Made by a program: the position numbers and the translations under genes
Part shown: positions 55,720 through 63,349 of the stretch, in pieces
How positions within the stretch are numbered: position 1 is the stretch's first letter
Layout of the letters: the number at the start of each line of letters is the position of its first letter
Origin: Hyphomicrobiales bacterium
GTDB lineage: Bacteria; Pseudomonadota; Alphaproteobacteria; Rhizobiales; Beijerinckiaceae
Assembly (NCBI GenBank): GCA_947454055.1
Contig: CANGIS010000001.1
Span: 124,001-188,000 of the forward strand
DNA: 64,000 bases
Direction of reading: 5' to 3'
Notes under the pieces: model-generated
What the model was told of the DNA's origin: nothing
Database searches by the model: none
What the model saw: only the letters and a program-made list of their open reading frames with translations

Positions 55720-57072
55720 TCAAGCTCCCATCAGCGTGTGGTGAATGGAAAGGGCGGCCTGTTTGCCATCCTCGACGGCGGCAACGGTGAGGTCTTGCCC
55801 GCCTGCGATGCAATCGCCCCCTGCCCAGATGTGTTTCACGCTGGTGCGACGCTCCGCATCCACCACGATTCGCCCGCTCTCTAGCGCCAGAGCGTCTGCT
55901 CCGTTCAACCCGTCGGGTACAAAGATTTGGCCAATAGCGGTAAACACCATATCGGCGGGCAGGGTGTATTGGCCGCCCGAGGCAGTGAGCTTGCCGCCTT
56001 TGACCTCGGTTTCGTCAAAAATAACGCCAGTGACTTTGCCATTCGCGCCAACCAAGCCTGCAGGTTGGGCGAAAGTGCGGATAGTGACGCCGCTCGTCTG
56101 CGCCAGATGCTGCTCATAGGCGCTCGCTTTCATCTCACCCTGCCCGCGGCGATAGACGATGGTGACGCTTTCCGCCCCGAGTTTTTTCGATTGCACGGCG
56201 ACATCCACCGCCGTCATGCCGCCGCCGATGACCACGACATTCCGGCCAACGGGAAGCTTGGCGAGGTCTTTGGCCTGCCGCAGCTCGGCGATATATTTCA
56301 CCGCATCGACAACCCCCGAAAGCGTTTCTTCGCCCGCAAGCCCGAGCTTGTTGACGCCCGCGAGACCCGTGCCGACAAACACCGCATCATAGGATTGGCG
56401 CAGCTTGGCAATATCGAGATTATGGCCCAGCGCATGACCGGCTTTCACTGTAATGCCGCCGATCGAGAGGATAAAATCGACCTCGCGTTGGGCAAAATTA
56501 TCGGTTGATTTGTAAGCCGCGATGCCAAATTCATTCAGCCCGCCGAGCTTGTCTTTGGCCTCATAAATCGTCACCTCATGGCCAAGCTCGGCTAATTTAT
56601 GAGCGCAGGAGAGGCCCGCCGGTCCACCGCCAACAACGGCCACTTTTTTTCCCGTCGAGGCGGCCCGCTTGAAGGGCTGTTTCCCGCTTTCCATCAACCG
56701 ATCAGTGGCGTGGCGTTGCAACAGGCCGATTTTCACCGGCTTGCCTTCCGCATGTTCGCGGACGCAGGCCTCTTCGCACAGCGTTTCGGTCGGGCAAACG
56801 CGGGCGCACATGCCGCCCAATATATTGGCGCTCAAAATGGTCTCGGCCGCACCAAGATCATTGCCGCTGGCGATTTCGCGGATAAAGAGCGGAATATCGA
56901 TAGAGGTCGGGCACGCCGTCTGGCAGGGCGCGTCGTGGCAGAAATAGCAGCGCTCGGATTCCACAAACGCCTCGTGGCGTGAAAGCGGCGCGTGAATATC
57001 GGAAAAATTGGCCTCATAATCTGCAGGCGCTAATCGCCCAGCCTGAATGCCTTCTGCCCGTGTCGATCCCAT
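55720..57072 (-). CDS. preT: NAD-dependent dihydropyrimidine dehydrogenase subunit PreT
   Basis: FAD/NAD subunit that passes electrons to PreA. 450 residues: N-terminal 4Fe-4S domain of the GltD type (ERCYFCHDAPCQTACP; CARVCPTETLCEEACV), FAD motif VVGGGPAGLSCAHKLA (about 145), second nucleotide motif VIGGGMTAVDVAV and C-terminal AGGDCIAGGQDLTVAAVEDG. The ATG at 57072 has GAAGGGG upstream; the 45-base longer reading would cross the operator. A RutR-type palindrome lies 37 bases upstream. Confidence 0.96.
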   Translation of the reverse strand: MGSTRAEGIQAGRLAPADYEANFSDIHAPLSRHEAFVESERCYFCHDAPCQTACPTSIDIPLFIREIASGNDLGAAETILSANILGGMCARVCPTETLCEEACVREHAEGKPVKIGLLQRHATDRLMESGKQPFKRAASTGKKVAVVGGGPAGLSCAHKLAELGHEVTIYEAKDKLGGLNEFGIAAYKSTDNFAQREVDFILSIGGITVKAGHALGHNLDIAKLRQSYDAVFVGTGLAGVNKLGLAGEETLSGVVDAVKYIAELRQAKDLAKLPVGRNVVVIGGGMTAVDVAVQSKKLGAESVTIVYRRGQGEMKASAYEQHLAQTSGVTIRTFAQPAGLVGANGKVTGVIFDETEVKGGKLTASGGQYTLPADMVFTAIGQIFVPDGLNGADALALESGRIVVDAERRTSVKHIWAGGDCIAGGQDLTVAAVEDGKQAALSIHHTLMGA

Positions 57073-57109
57073 ATCCGATCCCCCTTCGGAAATTCTGCCC
57101 CCGCAGAAC

Positions 57110-57125
57110 CTGACCAATTGGTCAG
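57110..57125. promoter_or_regulatory. RutR-type operator of preTA
   Basis: CTGACCAATTGGTCAG, a perfect 16-base palindrome that matches 14 of 14 defined or symmetric inner positions of TGACCA-NN-TGGTCA. It lies 37 bases before the preT ATG in the 87-base gap after the YdcZ-type gene, giving preTA its own control point. Confidence 0.75.
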
Positions 57126-57159
57126 GATTTCCACACGGGATCGGGAGATTGTCAAGCGG

Positions 57160-57666
57160 TCATGTTTTACTCTCGGAAACAACGATCGAAGCGCGTTGTT
57201 TGGTGGCTGCTTGCGCTGCCCATGCGCTCAGTAAAACACCCGCTACCACCAGCAAAGCACCGGCAACGCGCAGCAAGGTGACAGGGCGGGAGGGAAAGCC
57301 TGCAATGGCGAATTGATCGAGCGTCAGCGAAGCAATGCTTTGGCCCATCACGACGGCGGAGATAAACACGACGGCACCAAGCTCGGGCGCGGTCATCAAG
57401 GCAACGGTGATGAAAAACGCCCCCAGCGCGCCACCTACCCAGATCCACCAGGGTGTATCGGCGAGGCTGCCCAAATGCGGCGGGCCAACGCGAAACGCGA
57501 CGAATAAAGGCAGAATGCTGATAATACTGACAACCAGCGACACCATCGTGGCCCACAGCGGATGGCCCAGCGTGCGGGCCACTTGCGCATTCAACCCGGC
57601 CTGAACCGTAATGGCGGCACCGCCCAAAGCGGCAAGCAACAGAAAAAGGGAAAAGCGCAACGGCAT
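57160..57666 (-). CDS. DMT-superfamily small transporter, YdcZ/DUF606 type
   Basis: 168 residues with five membrane segments: LFLLLAALGGAAITVQAGLNAQVA at the start, then WWIWVGGALGAFFITVALM and the ELGAVVFISAVVMGQSIASLTLDQF core typical of YdcZ. Each protein is half of a ten-helix transporter, so it probably forms a dimer. Substrate unknown. It lies between the CcoA-like gene and preTA on the same strand; it may be read with either. Confidence 0.85.
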   Translation of the reverse strand: MPLRFSLFLLLAALGGAAITVQAGLNAQVARTLGHPLWATMVSLVVSIISILPLFVAFRVGPPHLGSLADTPWWIWVGGALGAFFITVALMTAPELGAVVFISAVVMGQSIASLTLDQFAIAGFPSRPVTLLRVAGALLVVAGVLLSAWAAQAATKQRASIVVSESKT

Positions 57667-57741
57667 CGGGCGGGCTCCTTTTGAATTAACGCGCCCAATC
57701 TGTCACGGGTTTACGGCTTGTGCATCCCCTCTTGGTGCGGA

Positions 57742-58863
57742 TCAGCCAAGCCTGCCCAGCGTCAAGGCACCAAGCAGTGCTGCCACAAACAGGCTGGCAT
57801 CATGCAAAGCGAGCCAAAGGGGGGATGGACGGGCATCGCGATGCAGCATCGCCATGGCACCGATGGTGGCCGTTCCCCACCCAAACCCTGCCACCACCAT
57901 CGCGAGGCTGAAACCGATCGAGCTGGTCTGGAACAGGAGAACCCCACCGCCCAGCGCCACCAGACCCAATCCGGCAAGGCCAACCTTCACGCCGCCGCTG
58001 ATTGCTACCCAGCGGCCAATCACAAAGCCGGGCACATACATCGCGGCCAAATGCACTGCCATGGCGGACGCCGTCATCGAAGCGCCAATGCCACACCCGG
58101 CCATTATCAAGGGAGCGCGTGCCATAATTCCGGTCATCGCAAACCAGGCGAGCGCGGCTATGCCGGTGGAGGTCAGAAAAAGCGGCCAAGCCGGACGTTG
58201 AACCGATGCTGCATCGCTCTCGATTTCGATCTGGCGCGAGGGTAAGCCAATCGCCAGCCCCAAAGTGAGACAGTTGATGAGGCCGACCAGCCCCAAAACA
58301 TAGGCCGCCGCCATCGGTCCCGTCGCCGCATTCACGGCTTCGATGATGAAGGGCCCGAGCAAAGCCCCGAAAGCGCCTGCGCCAAACACAAAACCACCGG
58401 CGCGGGCTGCGATAGCGCCCGCATGGCGGTAAAACAGCGCAAAGCCCTGCGCCATGCCGAGCCAGAGCGCACCGATCACAAAGCCGGAAAACTGGCGATC
58501 AAGGAGCGCCCAAGCCGTCAAAATACCACCCGCCAAGCCAAGGCTGGCCCCCAGCGCAAAAGCGGATTTGCGGCCAAACATATCCATCAGAATCGAGGCC
58601 GGATAACTCGCCAACGCGGCACCCGCGAGCAAAGCGAGATAGGGCAGCGGAAGCACGCTTGGGCTGGGTGTAATCGCGGCACTGGCCAGTGGCAGCACGG
58701 CAAGCGTCAACACTTGCGCCAAAACGGATGTCCCGAACGCCAGTGCCATGCGCTCCAGCGACGCGCTTTGCGGCAGTCGGCCAATATCAATCGGCAAGCC
58801 ATCGCTATCGCAGGCGCAAAAAATCTGACCCGCCCGCATCCGGAAACTGTCGACCCGCGCCAT
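57742..58863 (-). CDS. ccoA: MFS transporter, CcoA-like (probable copper importer for cbb3 oxidase)
   Basis: 373 residues, about 12 membrane segments with an MFS loop (MDMFGRKSAF near 93-102). Two metal-type motifs lie in adjacent helices of the second half: M243-T-G-I-M247 (MxxxM) and H271-L-A-A-M275 (HxxxM). These are the motifs shown to be needed for copper import by Rhodobacter CcoA, which feeds cbb3 oxidase. The ATG at 58863 starts one base after the ccoS stop with AAGGA in the ccoS end, so it is coupled to the cco genes. The N-terminus carries C16 and C18. Confidence 0.75.
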   Translation of the reverse strand: MARVDSFRMRAGQIFCACDSDGLPIDIGRLPQSASLERMALAFGTSVLAQVLTLAVLPLASAAITPSPSVLPLPYLALLAGAALASYPASILMDMFGRKSAFALGASLGLAGGILTAWALLDRQFSGFVIGALWLGMAQGFALFYRHAGAIAARAGGFVFGAGAFGALLGPFIIEAVNAATGPMAAAYVLGLVGLINCLTLGLAIGLPSRQIEIESDAASVQRPAWPLFLTSTGIAALAWFAMTGIMARAPLIMAGCGIGASMTASAMAVHLAAMYVPGFVIGRWVAISGGVKVGLAGLGLVALGGGVLLFQTSSIGFSLAMVVAGFGWGTATIGAMAMLHRDARPSPLWLALHDASLFVAALLGALTLGRLG

Positions 58864-58864
58864 T

Positions 58865-59017
58865 TCAGCCGTCCTTGAGGTCGTCATCGTTGAGGATGCG
58901 ATGGGCGGCGCCATCCAGATCCTCATATTGGCCCGATTTAAGCGACCACATAAAGGCGCCGAGCGCCATCAGCCCCAAACCAAGCGCAGCGGGGACGAGA
59001 TACAGCAGAATCGTCAT
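58865..59017 (-). CDS. ccoS: cbb3-type cytochrome oxidase assembly protein CcoS
   Basis: 50 residues. One N-terminal membrane segment (MTILLYLVPAALGLGLMALG), then the family signature FMWSLKSGQYEDLDGAAHRIL with a D/K-rich tail. CcoS is needed for cofactor (heme b/copper) insertion into CcoN. It overlaps the ccoI stop by four bases (ATGA), and the CcoA-like gene begins just after its stop. Confidence 0.95.
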   Translation of the reverse strand: MTILLYLVPAALGLGLMALGAFMWSLKSGQYEDLDGAAHRILNDDDLKDG

Positions 59018-61203
59018 GAACTCAGCCCCTCCGCCCATCGGGCGCGCAACGCGTTGGCGGTGACCAGAATGGACGATCCCGACATTGCCGCCGCCGCAAT
59101 CAAAGGCGTTACAAAGCCAGCTACCGCCAGCGGAACCGCGATCAGATTATAGATCAAGGCCAGCCCGAAATTATCGCGCATCACGCGTTGCCCTTTGCGG
59201 CAAAGCTGCAGCGCGTCGCGCACCGCACCGAGATTTAGGCCGGTGAAGACCGCATCCGCCGCCGCCTGCGTCACATCGGCTCCGGTGGCGGGCGAGAGCG
59301 AGACGGAGGCCGCCGCCAGCGCCGGTGCATCGTTTAACCCGTCACCCACCATCAAGACGGTGCAGCCTTCCGCTTTGAGCGCTTCCAGAGCCGCAAGCTT
59401 GTCGGCGGGTTTCAGACCCGCACGGCGCTCCGCAATCCCGAGCGCTTTGCCAATCGCCTCAACCGCCCCTTTTTGATCACCTGACAGCATCAGCACGCGG
59501 TAACCATCGCGCTGCAGGGCTGCAATGGTCACCTTCGCATCGGGCCGGAGCGCCTGGCCGACCGAGATCACGCCGGTGACGTCGCCATAGCGAAAGCCGA
59601 TGACAGAGGCCGCATCGCGCCAGATCAAGGGGGGCAAGTGGCAAAAGGCAGCGCTGCCCAGCCGGATCGACACGCCGTCGAGCGAGGCGCTTACCCCTTC
59701 GCCGGTCGTCTCTTCGGCGCCTTGGATCGGATGAAGGGCACCAAATTTTGCGGCCGCAAAATCGCGCACCGCGCGGGCTAACGGATGATGGCTCGATTGC
59801 GCCAAGCGGCCCGCCAGCTTTAAGGCGTCGTCGGGGAGGTCTCCGGCATCGGTCATTGCTGCTTCCGGCAGAGTCAGTGTGCCGGTTTTATCAAACACGA
59901 TGGTGTCCACTTTGGCCATGCGCTCGATAACATCGCCAGATTTCATCAAAATACCCCGCCGAAACAGCGCGCCTGCGGTCACAACCTGCACGGTTGGTGC
60001 GGCCAATGCCAGCGCGCAGGGGCAGGTGATGATGAGGACGGCAATCGCGATGATGATGGCGTCATGCACGCTGGCCCCCAGCACGATCCAGCCCATCGCG
60101 GTAAGGCCCGCAGCAACATGCACGACCGGTGCATAGATTTGCGCCACGCGGTCGGCAAATTGCACATAGGCGCTTTTAACCAAAAGCGCTTGGTCGATCA
60201 GCCGCTCGATGTTGGCGAGCAGCGTTGCCGTTCCAGCCGCCGCTACCTCGATCTGCAATATGGCTTGACCATTGAGCGTGCCGGCGTAAACGCGGTCACC
60301 TACGCTCACCGATTTTGCCGCCGTCTCACCGGTGACAAGGCTTTCGTCGATCTGCGATGCCCCGCTGCGGATGATACCATCGGCGGCAAAGCGTTCGCCG
60401 GATCTCACCAGCATCAGGTCACCGGCTTTTAACCCTTCGGGCGGCACTTCGGTGATGCTGCCATCGTCATTCAGTCGGGTTGCGACCGGCACGCGCAAGG
60501 CTGCGAGATTGGCCGCCGCCGCCCGCGTTCGCTTCCGCATCGCATGGTCGAGCACGCGGCCCGCGAGCAGAAAGAAAATCAGCATGAGGCTTGAGTCAAA
60601 ATAAGCATGTTCGGCGTGGTGGGCGGTTTCATACACCGACATGCCCAGCGCCAGCGTGATGCCGATCGAGATCGGCACATCCATGTTCATCGTGCCGGAG
60701 CGTATCGCCCGCATCGCGCTAAAAAAGAACGGCTGTCCCGCAAAGCCCGCGGCAGGCAGCGCAATCAGCGCCGATAGCCAATGAAACAGATCGCGCGTTT
60801 CGGGCGTGATATCGGTGACATTGCCGGCCCAGATCGAGATCGACAGCAGCATCACATTCATGGCTGAAAAACCGGCAATGGCCAAGCATTTCAGCAGCCA
60901 TTTGGTGCGCTGGTCTTCTTCGGTCTCGGCGATGTCGGAGGCAAAGGGGGCGACGCGATAGCCCAACCCTTCCAAGGTGGAAATGGCGGATGATGGATCG
61001 CAACCCGCATCCGACCACTCGGTTGAAAGCCGCTTTGTGGTGAAATTCAACCGCGCGCTGACAAGGCCCGGAATACCGTGCAGCGCCCCTTCGATCTGCG
61101 TGATCGCGTCCGGCGAGCCAATGCCCTCGACTGCGAGATCGAGCAAAGGGCGGCCTTCGCCGTTGGATCGAAAAAAGGCCGAATAGTCGGCGGTCGTCGC
61201 CAC
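59014..61203 (-). CDS. ccoI: Copper-exporting P-type ATPase CcoI (FixI), N-terminal CxxC missing
   Basis: Moves copper towards the periplasm for cbb3 assembly. 729 residues of the P1B type: eight membrane segments, the CPC metal site (ITCPCALALAAP), phosphorylation site VFDKTGTLTLP, HP motif SSHHPLARAV and GDGLNDAPALA. The N-terminal HMA fold (about 20-88) is recognisable (LAVEGIGSPDAITQIEGAL), but SPDA stands where the family normally has the CxxC ligand pair. It lies in the usual ccoGHIS order. Confidence 0.94.
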   Translation of the reverse strand: MATTADYSAFFRSNGEGRPLLDLAVEGIGSPDAITQIEGALHGIPGLVSARLNFTTKRLSTEWSDAGCDPSSAISTLEGLGYRVAPFASDIAETEEDQRTKWLLKCLAIAGFSAMNVMLLSISIWAGNVTDITPETRDLFHWLSALIALPAAGFAGQPFFFSAMRAIRSGTMNMDVPISIGITLALGMSVYETAHHAEHAYFDSSLMLIFFLLAGRVLDHAMRKRTRAAAANLAALRVPVATRLNDDGSITEVPPEGLKAGDLMLVRSGERFAADGIIRSGASQIDESLVTGETAAKSVSVGDRVYAGTLNGQAILQIEVAAAGTATLLANIERLIDQALLVKSAYVQFADRVAQIYAPVVHVAAGLTAMGWIVLGASVHDAIIIAIAVLIITCPCALALAAPTVQVVTAGALFRRGILMKSGDVIERMAKVDTIVFDKTGTLTLPEAAMTDAGDLPDDALKLAGRLAQSSHHPLARAVRDFAAAKFGALHPIQGAEETTGEGVSASLDGVSIRLGSAAFCHLPPLIWRDAASVIGFRYGDVTGVISVGQALRPDAKVTIAALQRDGYRVLMLSGDQKGAVEAIGKALGIAERRAGLKPADKLAALEALKAEGCTVLMVGDGLNDAPALAAASVSLSPATGADVTQAAADAVFTGLNLGAVRDALQLCRKGQRVMRDNFGLALIYNLIAVPLAVAGFVTPLIAAAAMSGSSILVTANALRARWAEGLSS

Positions 61204-61227
61204 TTTATCGCCCCTTATTGCTTAGGT

Positions 61228-61749
61228 TCAGTGCAAGATAACGCGGTTTACGGAGCGAAACAAAGGTTTCTCGTTCAAGAGAGCCATAATCTCGAGATCC
61301 CATTGGCCCGCCTCGCCATTTGCTTGGCCCGAATAAACCCCGTTTCCATCGTCGCTGAGCGTAATGGTATGATCGCGTTTGGCATCAATGGGCGAGCGCA
61401 GCGTCGCCGTTACCGCATAGCCCGAAAGCGGAGCCTTGGCCGCGTCCGTTAGCGAGGCCTTTACCGCAACCGTTCCGTCTGCTGCCCGATCAACGCTCGC
61501 CGAGACCGACCAGCCCCGCGCGTCCTGCGCTTGTGCATCGGCAATGGCACGATTGAACGCCAGCCCTGATTCATAAGGCTTTTCTGTCTGCATACCGCTG
61601 AAGGTATGGATCGCCAGATAGGCCATCAGGAAATTGACGCTGATCACCGTGACAAAAAACCCGATCAGGATCGCCAGCACCTTGCCACCGGTGAGCCGAA
61701 AGCCCGGAGTTGAAGTTTCCGACGGGTCGATGGTGCGGGTTGCTGGCAT
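61228..61749 (-). CDS. ccoH: cbb3 oxidase accessory protein CcoH (FixH)
   Basis: 173 residues. A short cytosolic N-terminus, one membrane segment (about 20-48, GGKVLAILIGFFVTVISVNFLM) and a periplasmic FixH domain with GMQTEKPYESGLAFNRAIADAQAQ, the family motif, and GQWDLEIMA near the end. Required for stable cbb3 assembly. The ATG at 61749 has AAGGA nine bases upstream; an earlier TTG overlapping the ccoG stop is less likely. Confidence 0.92.
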   Translation of the reverse strand: MPATRTIDPSETSTPGFRLTGGKVLAILIGFFVTVISVNFLMAYLAIHTFSGMQTEKPYESGLAFNRAIADAQAQDARGWSVSASVDRAADGTVAVKASLTDAAKAPLSGYAVTATLRSPIDAKRDHTITLSDDGNGVYSGQANGEAGQWDLEIMALLNEKPLFRSVNRVILH

Positions 61750-61787
61750 GGAAGGTAATCCTTTTTCGGCATCACGCCGTGAGGTCT

Positions 61788-63260
61788 TCAATGGATGGTT
61801 TTGGGTGTACGGAAGAAATCGCGGCCAATCGCGGTTCGTCCATCGGTCTGATCGTGGAGGGTGAATTCAAGGTGGGGCGGTTCACCCTCCTCAATATCCT
61901 CATCGCTGGCCGTGACAAGGACCCGCAATTCGCGCGTCTGGTCGGCGCCGACCATAACCGATGGCTTGCCATTGATTTCGCCTTCGCCGCCGATGATTTC
62001 GACGCGCGGCTCATGCAGGCCTTCCACCTCGAGGGTAAAGGTTGCGGGGTCCATCAACATATTGGCGATGCGAACCGTATAGGCGTTGCGGATGTGCCCG
62101 TCCGAGAGTTTCACAAAAATCGGATTGCGATCATGGATCACGCTAACGGTAAACGGCGCGCGGGTTGCAAGGGCATAGGCCATGATGCCGGAAATCAGCA
62201 CGATCAGTGCGGCGTATAGAATGGTTCGCGAGCGAATTGGCTTGAAAACGGGGGCCAGGCCCTCTTCGCGGCGCTTGATGTTGACGTCGGTGTCATAGGC
62301 AATCAGCCGCAGTGGACGGTTGATCTTCAACATCACCTCGTCGCACGCATCAATGCAGAGGCCGCACTGGATGCAGCCGAGCTCGGGTCCGTGGCGGATA
62401 TCGACGCCAGTCGGGCAGACGGCCACGCATTGCTGGCAATCGATGCAATCGCCCGCAGGCTCGCCCACTTCCCGCGCATGGGTGGCCTTTTTCAACGACA
62501 TCCTGGGCTCGCCACGGTCATAGCGATAGGTCACATTCAGCGCATGCTCATCCGTCAACGCGGCCTGAATACGCGGCCATGGGCACATATAAAGACACAC
62601 CTGCTCGCGCATCAGGCCGGCAAAGGTGTAGGTCGTAAAGGTCAGCACCGCGATCGAAATATAGGCGATGGGCTCGGCCTGAAAGGTTGCGAGATCCCTC
62701 ACCAAGGTCGGCGCATCGGCGAAATACAGCACCCAGACGCCGCCCATCCACCACGCCAGCAACAGCCAGATCGAATGTTTGAGCAATTTGAGCGAGAAGG
62801 TTTCGAGATTGGTCGGCTGCGCGTCACGCTGCATGCGCTCGCGGCGGTCGCCTTCCACCATCCGCTCGACCGCCATAAACAGATCGGTCCAGACGGTTTG
62901 CGGGCAGAGATAGCCGCACCATACCCGGCCCGCCATGGCGTTCATCAGGAACAAGCCAAGAGCTGCGATAATCAGCAGACCGGTGAGGTAATAGACTTCC
63001 TGCGGCCAGATCTCGATGAAGAAGAAATAGGCCCGCCGATGCGGCAAATCGATGAGTACGGCTTGCGAAGGGGCGTTAGGTCCACGGTCCCAGCGCACAA
63101 ACGGCAGGAAATAATAAATGCCGAGCGTGATGAATAGGATGATCCATTTGATGCGGCGATAAAACCCTTTGACCGCCTGCGGATAAATCTGCTTTCGCGC
63201 GGCGTAGAGCGGTGGTTCCGGCTCGCCGAGATGGGGATCAAAGGTGGGCGATAAAGACAT
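61788..63260 (-). CDS. ccoG: Cytochrome c oxidase accessory protein CcoG (FixG)
   Basis: 490 residues. About five membrane segments in the N-terminal half, with CGYLCPQTVWTDLF and CLYMCPWPRIQAAL, then two 4Fe-4S motifs (CIDCQQCVAVCPTGVDI and CIQCGLCIDACDEVM). The C-terminus is a periplasmic Ig-like domain (about 370-490). It is thought to reduce copper for cbb3 maturation. The ATG at 63260 has AGGA seven bases upstream and is preferred over a TTG 18 bases earlier. Confidence 0.95.
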   Translation of the reverse strand: MSLSPTFDPHLGEPEPPLYAARKQIYPQAVKGFYRRIKWIILFITLGIYYFLPFVRWDRGPNAPSQAVLIDLPHRRAYFFFIEIWPQEVYYLTGLLIIAALGLFLMNAMAGRVWCGYLCPQTVWTDLFMAVERMVEGDRRERMQRDAQPTNLETFSLKLLKHSIWLLLAWWMGGVWVLYFADAPTLVRDLATFQAEPIAYISIAVLTFTTYTFAGLMREQVCLYMCPWPRIQAALTDEHALNVTYRYDRGEPRMSLKKATHAREVGEPAGDCIDCQQCVAVCPTGVDIRHGPELGCIQCGLCIDACDEVMLKINRPLRLIAYDTDVNIKRREEGLAPVFKPIRSRTILYAALIVLISGIMAYALATRAPFTVSVIHDRNPIFVKLSDGHIRNAYTVRIANMLMDPATFTLEVEGLHEPRVEIIGGEGEINGKPSVMVGADQTRELRVLVTASDEDIEEGEPPHLEFTLHDQTDGRTAIGRDFFRTPKTIH

Positions 63261-63316
63261 GGTCGGGTCCTGACTCAAATGACGCGCCGTTCCCCCGACG
63301 GTATCAAAGTTCGAAG

Positions 63317-63343
63317 GCCGCCCGCCGGTTGATGGCGGGCGGC
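63317..63343. other. GC-rich stem-loop between ccoP and ccoG
   Basis: GCCGCCCGCC (63317-63326) pairs with GGCGGGCGGC (63334-63343), ten perfect pairs with a 7-base loop. On the minus strand it follows the ccoP stop by seven bases, with no T run after it. It looks like an mRNA 3' stabiliser or partial terminator separating the oxidase genes from the maturation genes. Confidence 0.6.
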
Positions 63344-63349
63344 GATCTG

